Positions 25,832 to 34,588 of a DNA stretch of 38,226 nt are shown here, piece after piece. The position numbers and the translations under genes are program-made. The DNA comes from Candidatus Pelagibacter sp. Its GTDB lineage: Bacteria; Pseudomonadota; Alphaproteobacteria; Pelagibacterales; Pelagibacteraceae. Positions within the stretch are counted from its first letter, which is position 1, and each line of letters begins with the position of its first letter. The notes under the pieces are model-generated. The model was not told the origin of the DNA, made no database searches, and saw only the letters and a program-made list of their open reading frames with translations. The stretch lies in contig JAOHNF010000006.1 of NCBI GenBank assembly GCA_028103285.1, forward strand, positions 1-38,226, read 5' to 3'.

Positions 25832-27129
25832 TGCAAACTTCATTCACAAATAAACAACTTGAAAATAAAGATAATAAATCTAGTGAAAGTATTTTAAGAA
25901 AATGTGTTCACTGTGGAATGTGTAACGCTACGTGCCCAACCTATGCAATTAGTGGAAATGAATTAGAGGGACCTAGAGGGAGAATATATTTAATAAAAGA
26001 TATGTTGGAAAATAAAAAACCTGCTAACAAAAAAATAGTGCAACACATAGATAGTTGCCTTTCTTGTTATGGATGCATGACAACATGTCCATCTGGAGTA
26101 AATTATATGCACTTAATTGATCATGGTAGAAATTATGTTGAGGAAACTTATAAAAGACCTTTGCATGATAAATTATTTCGAAATATTCTTTCTTATACTT
26201 TGCCGAAGCCTAAAATATTTCTTGTTCTAGCTTTATTAACTAAAGTTATTAAGCCTTTTAGTTTTATACTGCCTCAATTCTTGAGAAATTCCTTAAATTT
26301 AATGCCAAATAAGATTCCATCAAAAAAAATTAAAACTCAAAAAGTTTACCCATCCGAAGGTAGAAAAACAATAGCACGTGTTGCGTTATTAACTGGTTGT
26401 GTTCAGAGAGTTATCTCACCTGAAATTAATGAGTCAACAATTAGACTTCTTAATAGACACGACGTTGAAGTTGTTGTTCTTCCAAAGATAGAATGTTGTG
26501 GTTCACTAAACCACCATTTGGGAAAAAAAAAATTAGCCCATGTATCATTCGTTGAAAATATAGAACTTTGGCACAAAGAATATTTAAAAAATGGATTGGA
26601 TGCCATAATCAGTAATACATCAGGCTGTGGTACGACTTTAAAAGACTATGGCTTTATTTTTAGAAATGACAAAGAACTAAAAAAAAAAGCAAAAAAAATT
26701 TCAGATTTAACCAAAGACATAACAGAATATTTAGATGAAAATTTAAAACTAAAAATTAAAAATAATAATGATAAAAAATACAAGATTGCTTATCATTCAG
26801 CTTGTTCTATGCAGCATGGACAAAAAATACACGAACAACCAAAAAATTTAATTAAACAAACTGGTAATATAGTATTAGAAGTTCCAGAGGGACATATGTG
26901 TTGTGGGTCAGCAGGAACTTACAATATTTTACATCAGAAAATGGCCCAATCTTTATTAAAAAACAAAGTAGAAAATATTGAAAAAATTTCTCCTGATTTT
27001 ATATCTACAGGAAATATTGGATGCATGACTCAAATTGGAAGTGGAACTAAAATTCCTATAGTGCATACTGTAGAAGTTATGGATTGGTTAACAGGTGGAC
27101 CTAAACCCTATAAATTAAAAGACTTTTAA
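25831..27129 (+). CDS. glcF: glycolate oxidase iron-sulfur subunit GlcF
   Basis: Length is 432 residues. Two ferredoxin-type clusters are visible: CVHCGMCNATCP and CLSCYGCMTTCP. Two cysteine-rich CCG modules follow (KIECCGSLNHH and HMCCGSAGTYN), the standard GlcF/heterodisulfide-reductase-like layout. It passes electrons from the flavin subunits to the quinone pool. The ATG shares one base with the glcE stop (TAATG). Together glcDEF is complete. Confidence 0.96.
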   Translation: MQTSFTNKQLENKDNKSSESILRKCVHCGMCNATCPTYAISGNELEGPRGRIYLIKDMLENKKPANKKIVQHIDSCLSCYGCMTTCPSGVNYMHLIDHGRNYVEETYKRPLHDKLFRNILSYTLPKPKIFLVLALLTKVIKPFSFILPQFLRNSLNLMPNKIPSKKIKTQKVYPSEGRKTIARVALLTGCVQRVISPEINESTIRLLNRHDVEVVVLPKIECCGSLNHHLGKKKLAHVSFVENIELWHKEYLKNGLDAIISNTSGCGTTLKDYGFIFRNDKELKKKAKKISDLTKDITEYLDENLKLKIKNNNDKKYKIAYHSACSMQHGQKIHEQPKNLIKQTGNIVLEVPEGHMCCGSAGTYNILHQKMAQSLLKNKVENIEKISPDFISTGNIGCMTQIGSGTKIPIVHTVEVMDWLTGGPKPYKLKDF

Positions 27130-27131
27130 TA

Positions 27132-28085
27132 ATGAAAAAAATTCTTGTAACAAGAAAATTACTTAAAGAAAACGAAGACAAACTAAGTGAATTATTTAAA
27201 GCAAAATTAAATTCAAATGATAAGATTTATTCTGCTCAGGAAATAATTGAAGCTTCAAAGGATTGCGACGGAATTCTAAGTTCTGTAACTGATCCAATAA
27301 ACTCTGATACCATTTCAAAATTGTCAAACTCCATTAAAATAATTGCAAATGGCGCAGTGGGCTTCGGAAATATAGATTTTAAAGCTGCTAGAGCCAAAGG
27401 AATCTCTGTAACTAACACTCCTGATGTTTTGACTGATGCCACAGCGGATATTCAAATATTACTTCTTCTTGGAGCTTCTAGAAAAGCATACGAAGGAAGA
27501 ATTGCTGCAGAAACACAAAATTGGAAATGGTCTTGGGATTTTTTATTAGGAAAACAAATGTCTAATAAAAGACTAGGAATACTTGGAATGGGAAGAATTG
27601 GAAGAGCTGTTGCAAAGAGAGCTAAAGCATTTGGTATGGAAATTCATTATCATAATAGATCTAAGCTTTCAGCTGAATTAGAAGATGGAGCAATTTACCA
27701 TAAGAATTTAAAAGATCTTTTCGCCAAAAGTGAATTTTTATCTATTAATTGTCCAGCTACTCCAGAAACTAAAAATATTATTAATAAAGAAACTTTAGGT
27801 TATTTAGAAGAAAATACAGTTATCGGTAATGCAGCTAGAGGAGATGTTGTAGATGACGACGCAATGGTAGAGGCTTTAAAAAATGGAAAAGTGTTTGCAT
27901 ATGGCCTTGATGTCTATAATGGTGAGCCAAAAATTCATCCCGATTATTTAAAATTAAAAAATATCTTTTTATTACCTCATCTTGGGAGTGCGACGAAGAG
28001 GACAAGGTGGGATATGGCCTATCGCGCAACAAAAAACTTAGAAGATTTTTTTTTAGGGAAAAAACCCCAAGATCAAGTAAATTAA
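27132..28085 (+). CDS. D-2-hydroxyacid dehydrogenase (glyoxylate/hydroxypyruvate reductase type)
   Basis: The 317-residue NAD(P)-dependent enzyme has the Rossmann motif LGILGMGRIGRAVAKRA with HNRS after the second strand, IGNAARGDVVDDDAMVEAL containing the catalytic Arg, YNGEP (Glu) and LLPHLGSATKRTRW (His). It starts two bases after glcF. A role in reducing glyoxylate or hydroxypyruvate, or in oxidising D-hydroxyacids, fits the context; the exact substrate is inferred. The basic residues after the second strand favour NADPH. Confidence 0.9.
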   Translation: MKKILVTRKLLKENEDKLSELFKAKLNSNDKIYSAQEIIEASKDCDGILSSVTDPINSDTISKLSNSIKIIANGAVGFGNIDFKAARAKGISVTNTPDVLTDATADIQILLLLGASRKAYEGRIAAETQNWKWSWDFLLGKQMSNKRLGILGMGRIGRAVAKRAKAFGMEIHYHNRSKLSAELEDGAIYHKNLKDLFAKSEFLSINCPATPETKNIINKETLGYLEENTVIGNAARGDVVDDDAMVEALKNGKVFAYGLDVYNGEPKIHPDYLKLKNIFLLPHLGSATKRTRWDMAYRATKNLEDFFLGKKPQDQVN

Positions 28086-28118
28086 CACACGCAAAAAGTG
28101 TAAAATTAAAATTCACTT

Positions 28119-28195
28119 TATAATAATCCTAAATTTAATGAAGACTCTGCAAAAAGATTATGCTTAAATCTTCGAATAATTAATAACTAGGGGGA
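28119..28195 (+). promoter_or_regulatory. dctP leader: TATAAT and unusually strong ribosome binding site
   Basis: TATAAT at 28119-28124 lacks a clear -35. About 70 bases of leader follow, with a weak six-pair hairpin (AAGATT with AATCTT, about 28155-28173). AGGGGGA at 28189-28195 is three bases before the ATG. Most genes in this window show no Shine-Dalgarno, so this one stands out and fits a highly translated binding protein. Confidence 0.5.
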
Positions 28196-28198
28196 CGT

Positions 28199-29353
28199 AT
28201 GTCAAAAAACAAAAATATAAAAGGGGTTAAAACTCCTTCAAGACGTAAGTTCTTTAAAGCAGCTGCAGCGACGGGTGCAGCAGCGGCAGCTACAGTTGCA
28301 ATGCCAAATATTGCACTTGGAGCTCCGATGACTTTAAAGATGCAAGCAGCTTGGCCTTCAGGAGCTAATATCTTCTTTGAAATGGCTAAAGATTATGCCG
28401 ACATGGTAGGTGCTATGTCAGGTGGAGAACTTAAAATAGATCTTCAACCAGTAGGCGCGATAGTAAAAACTGGAGAAATAGGACAAGCAGTAAGTTCTGG
28501 AGTATTAGATATGGGTCACTGGGTGACTGCGTATTGGTATGGTAAAAACACTGCAGCTTCTCTTTTTGGAACTGGACCTTCGTACGGAATGTCATCTCAA
28601 GAAATAATGGGATGGATGGAGTACGGTGGAGGTAGAAAACTTTACGATGAAACTCTAGCGAAAGTTGGATTTGATTACGTAGGATTCTTTCATATGCCTA
28701 TGCCAGCTCAGCCTTTCGGTTGGTTTAAAAAGAACGTAACTAAAGTATCTGATGTTAAAGGAATGAAATACAGAACTGTTGGTTTAGCGACTGACGTTTT
28801 GACAGCTATGGGAATGGTAGTAAGAAACTTACCAGGTGGTGAAATTCAGCCAGCGATGAAAACAGGTTTGATCGATGCTGCTGAGTTTAATAACCCAACA
28901 TCTGACTCACAGTTTGGTATGCAAGACGTATCTAAGCATTATCACTTAGGTAGTTTTCACCAATCTCAAGAGATGTTTGAAATACCAGTGAATAAAAAGA
29001 AATTTAATTCACTGTCACCAGCACACCAAGCTATCTTAAAGAATGCTGCATATGCTGCGAATAGTGATAACTATTTCAAAGCACTTGTTAGATATTCAGC
29101 TGATCTAGCTAAATTGATGAATGAACACAAAGTAAATGTGTATCAAACATCTGACGCAATTTTAGCTGCGCAGTTAAAAGGTTGGGATAAAGTTGTTGCA
29201 CAGTTTTCAGGCAAAGATCCTTTCTTTAAGAAAATTATTGATTCTCAAAAAGCTTACGCTAAGAGAGTAATGAAATACTTATTGATGAATCAACCTAATT
29301 ACAAACTTGCTTACGAAAATGAGTTTGGAAACATCACGAAAGTTAAAATTTAA
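28199..29353 (+). CDS. dctP: TRAP transporter substrate-binding protein DctP
   Basis: This 384-residue periplasmic protein has a Tat-type signal, SRRKFFKAAAATGAAAA, ending about residue 40 (ALGAP). The mature part includes VGAIVKTGEIGQAVSSGVLDMG, GMKYRTVGLATDVLTAMG and AAEFNNPTSDSQFGM, the DctP/TakP fold. TakP relatives bind 2-oxo or small carboxylic acids with a conserved Arg (YRTVG). Given the neighbours a hydroxy- or oxo-acid is likely; this is inference. The 3' end is followed by the only strong intrinsic terminator in the window. Confidence 0.95.
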   Translation: MSKNKNIKGVKTPSRRKFFKAAAATGAAAAATVAMPNIALGAPMTLKMQAAWPSGANIFFEMAKDYADMVGAMSGGELKIDLQPVGAIVKTGEIGQAVSSGVLDMGHWVTAYWYGKNTAASLFGTGPSYGMSSQEIMGWMEYGGGRKLYDETLAKVGFDYVGFFHMPMPAQPFGWFKKNVTKVSDVKGMKYRTVGLATDVLTAMGMVVRNLPGGEIQPAMKTGLIDAAEFNNPTSDSQFGMQDVSKHYHLGSFHQSQEMFEIPVNKKKFNSLSPAHQAILKNAAYAANSDNYFKALVRYSADLAKLMNEHKVNVYQTSDAILAAQLKGWDKVVAQFSGKDPFFKKIIDSQKAYAKRVMKYLLMNQPNYKLAYENEFGNITKVKI

Positions 29354-29375
29354 TTAACTTTTTGATTAATTTAAA

Positions 29376-29400
29376 GGGGGCTTTACGCCCCCTTTTTTTT
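29376..29400 (+). terminator. rho-independent terminator between dctP and dctQ
   Basis: GGGGGC (29376-29381) pairs with GCCCCC (29387-29392) around the loop TTTAC, followed by eight T. The adjacent AAA and TTT extend the stem. It lies just after the dctP stop and 37 bases before dctQ, so it probably lets dctP be made in excess over the membrane subunits. Confidence 0.93.
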
Positions 29401-29436
29401 ATAGAATTTTTAAAAAAATTAGATTAATTTAAAACT

Positions 29437-30021
29437 ATGAGAAACTTCATATCTTTTGCAGATAATTTAAGCACAACTGTAGGGAAATCTTTTTCTTGGT
29501 GCATTGTAGTTTTAATGTTTGGGACTTGTTATGAAGTTATAATGGCATACGTTTTTAACGCACCAACACTTTGGAATTTTGATTTAAGCATGCAAATGTA
29601 CGGTGCAATTCTTATGATGTCCGGTGCATACTGCCTAGCAACCGAGTCCCATGTAAGAGGTGATGTTATCTACAGATTATTTAAACCTAGGACGCAAGCT
29701 TGGGTTGACTTAACACTTTATTTTATTTTCTTTTTTCCAGGCGTACTAGCTTTAGTTTTTTATGGTTATGATTACGCAGCGTTTTCTTGGAAACTAAAAG
29801 AATCAAGCTGGAGTAGCCCTGCACAAATTCAAATTTATATGGTGAAAGCATTGATACCAACGTCTGGTGTTATTTTAACCATTCAAGGTATCAGCGAAGT
29901 GTTTAGATCAATTATATGTATTCAAACTGGACATTGGCCAGCAAGAATGGTTGTTGCAGAAGAAACTGAGAAAATTTTAATGAGAACTTCACAAGACGAG
30001 GATCAAAAAGATGTTATTTAG
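29437..30021 (+). CDS. dctQ: TRAP transporter small permease DctQ
   Basis: The 194-residue protein has four membrane helices and the family blocks FDLSMQMYGAILMMSGAYCLATESHVRGDVIYRLF. It is the small inner-membrane subunit that pairs with DctM. dctM begins eleven bases before its stop. The relatively long C-terminal tail after the last helix (EETEKILMRTSQDED) is cytoplasmic and polar. Confidence 0.92.
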   Translation: MRNFISFADNLSTTVGKSFSWCIVVLMFGTCYEVIMAYVFNAPTLWNFDLSMQMYGAILMMSGAYCLATESHVRGDVIYRLFKPRTQAWVDLTLYFIFFFPGVLALVFYGYDYAAFSWKLKESSWSSPAQIQIYMVKALIPTSGVILTIQGISEVFRSIICIQTGHWPARMVVAEETEKILMRTSQDEDQKDVI

Positions 30022-31372
30022 TTTAACCAACCCTGAAGTGGCCATCATGATGATGGGCGTATTTTTATTTGCAGTATTATTAGGTTTTCCTATTGCATTT
30101 ACATTAATGGCAATGGGAATAGGCTTTGGTTATTATGCTTACTACGATCCATTATTAATGGAGCATATCTTCGACAATAGAATTTTCCAATTATTTGTTC
30201 AAAACACTTACACTGTTATGGATAACAATGTTCTAACAGCAGTCCCCTTATTTTTATTCATGGGATATCTAGTAGAAAGAGCTGGAATTGTAGCAAAATT
30301 ATTTTATGCAATAAGATTAGCGGCACATAGATTGCCTGCATCAATGGCAGTAGCTGCTTTAATAACCTGTACTTTATTTTCAACAGCCACTGGAATTATT
30401 GGTGCTGTTGTTACACTAATGGGATTACTTGCGTGGCCAGCAATGGTTAAGTCAGGTTATGATAAAAAATTTGCATCTGGAATAATTTGTGCTGGAGGAT
30501 GTTTGGGGATTTTAATACCACCAAGTATCATGTTGATCGTTTATTCAGTCATTGCACAACTATCACCGTTAAGGTTATTTGCTGCAGCAATTTTTCCAGG
30601 ATTAATGCTTGCCGGTTTATATATAACCTATGCCATAACTAGAGCTTACTTTCAGCCATCGATTGCACCTAGGCCACCATCAGAAGACATTCCACCACAA
30701 TCAGAAATTTTAAAAGAAGTTTTATTTTCTTTTGTTCCACTTTTTGCATTAATTATGTTGGTGCTTGGAACTATTTTAGCGGGAATCGCTACTCCAGCTG
30801 AAGCAGCAGCAGCAGGCGCATTTGGAGCTTTAGTTTTATCTTATTTTTATAAAACTCTTAAGTGGGAAAATTTTAAACAATCAGTTTTTTTAACTGCAAA
30901 AACTACAGCGATGATCATGTGGCTATTTATTGGATCATGGACATTCGCAGCAGTCTTTTCATATTTAGGAGGCCACGAAGTTTTTGAACACTTCTTTAAG
31001 TCAATGGATTTAGCTCCTTGGCAATTTTTAGTTATTACACAAATAATAATATTCTTATTGGGTTGGCCATTAGAGTGGACTGAAATTTTGATTATATTTG
31101 TTCCAATATTTCTACCTTTATTGGTATTGTTTGATGTTAATCCATATTTCTTTGCAATGTTGATTGCCCTTAACTTGCAAACTTCCTTTTTAACACCACC
31201 CATGGCCATGTCCGCTTATTATTTAAAAGGAGTTCAATCTAAAAATGTTGAATTAATGGAAATATTTGCAGGTATTATGCCGTTTCTTGGATTAGTTATT
31301 TTTGCGATGGTTTTAATGTATTGGTTTCCTGGGATAGCTTTATGGTTGCCAGAAACACTTTTCGCAGATTAA
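30011..31372 (+). CDS. dctM: TRAP transporter large permease DctM
   Basis: Length is 453 residues with about twelve to thirteen helices. LGILIPPSIMLIVYSVIAQ and GIATPAEAAAAGAFGALVL are the canonical DctM blocks, and LLGWPLEWTEILIIFVPIFLP is the matching second-half element. It carries the sodium-coupled transport path. It overlaps dctQ by eleven bases and is followed after seven bases by the amidase gene. Confidence 0.95.
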   Translation: MLFSLTNPEVAIMMMGVFLFAVLLGFPIAFTLMAMGIGFGYYAYYDPLLMEHIFDNRIFQLFVQNTYTVMDNNVLTAVPLFLFMGYLVERAGIVAKLFYAIRLAAHRLPASMAVAALITCTLFSTATGIIGAVVTLMGLLAWPAMVKSGYDKKFASGIICAGGCLGILIPPSIMLIVYSVIAQLSPLRLFAAAIFPGLMLAGLYITYAITRAYFQPSIAPRPPSEDIPPQSEILKEVLFSFVPLFALIMLVLGTILAGIATPAEAAAAGAFGALVLSYFYKTLKWENFKQSVFLTAKTTAMIMWLFIGSWTFAAVFSYLGGHEVFEHFFKSMDLAPWQFLVITQIIIFLLGWPLEWTEILIIFVPIFLPLLVLFDVNPYFFAMLIALNLQTSFLTPPMAMSAYYLKGVQSKNVELMEIFAGIMPFLGLVIFAMVLMYWFPGIALWLPETLFAD

Positions 31373-31379
31373 AATCATA

Positions 31380-32711
31380 ATGTTAGACATTTTTTCACTA
31401 TCAACCAACGAATTAGTTTCAAAAATGAAAGAGGGCCAAATTTCTTCGATTGAAGTTTGTAAAGCTTACTTAGAAAGAATTAAAAAATTTGAAAAAGATG
31501 TAAAAGCATGGAGCTTCCTTGATAAAAAAATTCTTTTAGAGAAAGCAGAGGAAGCAGACGATTATAGAAAATCTGGAAAACCTCTCGGAGCACTACATGG
31601 ATTGCCAGTTGCAGTGAAAGATATTTTTGGAACATATGATATGCCAACTGAATGCGGAACTGTTTTTAGAAGAAAAAAATCTGCATCACAAGATTCTGAG
31701 GTAGTAAATTTATTAAAGAACGCTGGTGCTATAATCATGGGCAAAACAGTAACCGCTGAACTTGCTTATATTCACCCAGGTAAAACTACTAACCCACATG
31801 ATTATTCAAGAACACCAGGCGGGTCTTCAAGTGGATCAGCTGCAGTTATAGCCGCTCAAATGGCTCCCTTGTCTGTTGGATCACAAACAGGTGGTTCGAT
31901 CATAAGACCAGCATCATATTGCGGTGTAGTTGGATACAAACCTTCTTACGGTCTAATATCAAGAAATGGAGCTTTAAAAACATCTGAAAAACTAGATACC
32001 ATTGGTGTATTTGGTAAATCTGTTGAAGCGGTAGCTTTATTGGTTAAAGTATTAATCAAAAAAGACTTATACGACCCAGCAACAATTCATTTTGCAGCTG
32101 ACGAAATTCTAGAAGCCTCTCAGAAAGATCCACATTTTGAACCAAAGTTTATTTTTTATAAAACAGACAAGTGGAAAAATATTGATAAAGAATCAAAAAA
32201 TGCTTTTGAGTTTTTTATAAAAAAATTCAAAAAAAATATTGAAGTATTTGATGTACCGGGATATTTTAAAGATATTCCAAAACATCATCAAATTATTCAT
32301 GAAACAGATCTAGCAAATAATTTTCAAGCTTATTATAAAAAAGATAAAAAAAAACTCTCTAAAGAAATGAGAGATGCGATTGAAAGAGGGCTGAAACATT
32401 CAGCTTATGATTATGCAAATGCAATAGATTTTATGGAACAAAGCTATCAATCATACAAAGAAGTTTTTGAAGACTACCATGGAGTAATTACTCCTTCAGC
32501 AAGCGGTGTGGCAGACAAAGGTTTAAAGTCGACAGGTAGTGCTGATTTTCAAAAAATTTGGACATACATGGGTTTACCAACTATTTCACTTCCTTTACTT
32601 ACAGGTGAAAGTGATCTACCATTAGGTGTTCAGTTAATAGGCGACAAACTTGATGATATTAGATTTTTAAGCACGGCAAACTGGTTAGAAAAAAATTGTA
32701 AAGATGATTAG
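31380..32711 (+). CDS. amidase (amidase signature family)
   Basis: The 443-residue enzyme has the Ser-cisSer-Lys triad: lysine in LPVAVKDIFG, the serine run in TPGGSSSGSAAVIAAQ and the nucleophile segment GSQTGGSIIRPASYCG. It hydrolyses a carboxamide, substrate unknown. It is not GatA, because the C-terminal half differs and no gatB or gatC is near. Position after the TRAP genes suggests it acts on an imported amide or on one made in the same pathway. It overlaps the next small gene by eight bases. Confidence 0.9.
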   Translation: MLDIFSLSTNELVSKMKEGQISSIEVCKAYLERIKKFEKDVKAWSFLDKKILLEKAEEADDYRKSGKPLGALHGLPVAVKDIFGTYDMPTECGTVFRRKKSASQDSEVVNLLKNAGAIIMGKTVTAELAYIHPGKTTNPHDYSRTPGGSSSGSAAVIAAQMAPLSVGSQTGGSIIRPASYCGVVGYKPSYGLISRNGALKTSEKLDTIGVFGKSVEAVALLVKVLIKKDLYDPATIHFAADEILEASQKDPHFEPKFIFYKTDKWKNIDKESKNAFEFFIKKFKKNIEVFDVPGYFKDIPKHHQIIHETDLANNFQAYYKKDKKKLSKEMRDAIERGLKHSAYDYANAIDFMEQSYQSYKEVFEDYHGVITPSASGVADKGLKSTGSADFQKIWTYMGLPTISLPLLTGESDLPLGVQLIGDKLDDIRFLSTANWLEKNCKDD

Positions 32712-32883
32712 TAAATTAACAACATTTATAGGCGTTGCATTAGCTGTAGCTTTTTTAGTAGGGTTATCATCAACTTTAACTAGATCGCCATCGATTGGTT
32801 TTTGGGACATACTTCCTGCTTATATTTTTGTGGCAATATCTATTGGCATGATGTTTTACGATACTTTCAGCAATAAAAAATAA
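32704..32883 (+). CDS. 59-residue membrane protein
   Basis: A short gene starts with ATG at 32704 inside the last codons of the amidase gene and ends with TAA at 32881-32883. The product starts MISKLTTFIGVALAVAFLVG, has a short loop STLTRSPSIGFWDILP and a second helix AYIFVAISIGMMFYDTF, then a basic end NKK. Two membrane helices in a clean reading frame and tight packing between two genes make it likely to be real. I do not recognise the family. Confidence 0.6.
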   Translation: MISKLTTFIGVALAVAFLVGLSSTLTRSPSIGFWDILPAYIFVAISIGMMFYDTFSNKK

Positions 32884-32894
32884 TCTAGCTTAAC

Positions 32895-33788
32895 TTGATC
32901 AAGAAAAGTCATCCATATACTCCTTATATTTTACTCTTTGTTCAGCCCATTTTCATGGCAACTAATATTATTGTTGCAAGAGGAGGAGTAGAGTATGTGC
33001 CACCAGTATCGCTTGCTTTTTGGAGGTGGGTTACTGTTTTCTTAATTTTATTACCTTTTTTTTATGGGGAGATTCTTCAAAATAAAAATAATCTTAATAA
33101 AGAATTTTGGAAATTATTTTTTTTAGGATTTATGGGATGTGGTATTTGCGGTGCATTTCCCTTTATTGCTGGAATGTCCACGACGATGGCTAACATGGGG
33201 ATTATTTACACTTCATCTCCCATTTTCATAATTATTCTTTCGGTGATGTTTTTTAAGGACAAGATTAATCCATCAAGAATTATTGGTTTGTTTTTATGTT
33301 TAATTGGAGTTTTAGCAATAATCAGCAAAGGTAAAATTGATTTATTACTAAATTTCAAATTTACATCTGGAGATTTATGGATGGTTGGCGCAGCTATAGG
33401 ATGGGCCATCTATTCTATATATCTTTTAAATTGGAAAAGTAATTTTAGCTTGATGGCAAGGTTTACTTTGATAGCCTTATTTGGAGCTATATCATTACTA
33501 CCATTCTATATTTTAGAAGAAATTTTTTATTTCAATACAGTGTTCAATAACAATTTCTTTTTTTGGGTGTTGTTTGCCGCTATATCACCTGGGATAATAG
33601 CTTTTACACTTTATACAAAAGTCCAAAAATATGTTGGAGCGTCCCTTGCTGGATTTACTTTATATATATTCTCAATTTATTCAGCCATTTATGGAATTGT
33701 AATATTTGATGAAAAGCTTTTAAATTTTCATTATTTTGGAGCAGTCTTTGTTTTTGTAGGAGTATATCTAGCTAGAAAGATTAAATAA
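32895..33788 (+). CDS. EamA/DMT superfamily permease
   Basis: The 297-residue protein has ten hydrophobic helices in two EamA repeats: IFMATNIIVARGG and SLAFWRWVTVFLILLPF in the first, GDLWMVGAAIGWAIYSIYLLNW opening the second. The start is a TTG at 32895; the next ATG (residue 21) would cut the first helix. These are metabolite or drug exporters/importers of unknown substrate. The stop and the next ATG share one base (TAATG). Confidence 0.88.
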   Translation: MIKKSHPYTPYILLFVQPIFMATNIIVARGGVEYVPPVSLAFWRWVTVFLILLPFFYGEILQNKNNLNKEFWKLFFLGFMGCGICGAFPFIAGMSTTMANMGIIYTSSPIFIIILSVMFFKDKINPSRIIGLFLCLIGVLAIISKGKIDLLLNFKFTSGDLWMVGAAIGWAIYSIYLLNWKSNFSLMARFTLIALFGAISLLPFYILEEIFYFNTVFNNNFFFWVLFAAISPGIIAFTLYTKVQKYVGASLAGFTLYIFSIYSAIYGIVIFDEKLLNFHYFGAVFVFVGVYLARKIK

Positions 33789-34588
33789 TGAAATATTTAT
33801 ATTTAGCTGTATCATCAGTTTTTCTTGCATATCTAATAATAGTTTTATTTGTCTATTTTTATCAAAGAAGTTTAATTTATAATCCAAGTGAAAATAATTA
33901 TTTAAATGATAAAATAAGTTTTAGTTATGATGAAATTTTTATTGAAACTGATAAAAATATTAAGCTAAAATCTTGGTTTATTGAAAAGGATCTTAATAAA
34001 TTTAAAACTATTTTAATTTTTCACGGCAATGCAGGTAATTTATTTAATAGAATTTATAAATTAAATGAACTCAATAAACTTGATTTAAACATTCTGATAA
34101 TTTCATGGAGAAGTTTTAGCGGCAACAAAGGTAAGCCGACTGAAAAAAATTTATATCATGATGCAGGACAAGCTGTTAAATGGCTCAAAGCTAAAGGACT
34201 AGATAACAAAAATATTATTTTATATGGAGAGTCACTAGGCACTGGTGTTGCCACTGAATTAGCATCAAAAAATAATTTTGGAGGCATTATTCTTGAGTCT
34301 CCGTTCACATCTATGGCTGATGCAGCCAAGATTTATTATCCTTACTTACCAGTTAATTTGTTATTGAGAGATAGATATGACTCTAAGAGTAAAATTGTAG
34401 ATATTAAAACTCCAATTTTAATTATGCATGGAAAAATGGATAATATTGTTCCACAAAAAATGGGTATAGAGCTTTTTGAAAAAGCCAACAATCCAAAATT
34501 TAGCTACTTCCCTGATGAAGATGATCACATGATGGAATATAACAGTCAGCTAATGAATATGATTAAATTATTTGTTAGTAAAATTTAA
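33788..34588 (+). CDS. alpha/beta hydrolase (BEM46/YqkD-like)
   Basis: The 266-residue protein has an N-terminal membrane anchor and then FHGNAGNLFNR (oxyanion hole), LYGESLGTGVATELAS with the nucleophile serine, ILIMHGKMDNIVP with the aspartate and DEDDHMMEY with the histidine. It is membrane-attached with the catalytic domain probably on one face of the inner membrane; the substrate is unknown. It is coupled to the EamA gene upstream and overlaps convergent ftsY by four bases. Confidence 0.88.
   Translation: MKYLYLAVSSVFLAYLIIVLFVYFYQRSLIYNPSENNYLNDKISFSYDEIFIETDKNIKLKSWFIEKDLNKFKTILIFHGNAGNLFNRIYKLNELNKLDLNILIISWRSFSGNKGKPTEKNLYHDAGQAVKWLKAKGLDNKNIILYGESLGTGVATELASKNNFGGIILESPFTSMADAAKIYYPYLPVNLLLRDRYDSKSKIVDIKTPILIMHGKMDNIVPQKMGIELFEKANNPKFSYFPDEDDHMMEYNSQLMNMIKLFVSKI

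Noticed and set aside
27835..28116. 93-codon minus-strand ORF over the end of the hydroxyacid dehydrogenase
   Set aside because: Overlaps catalytic residues of the real gene; translation resembles no family.
30847..31209. 120-codon minus-strand ORF opposite dctM
   Set aside because: Antisense shadow of conserved membrane segments; no start signal.
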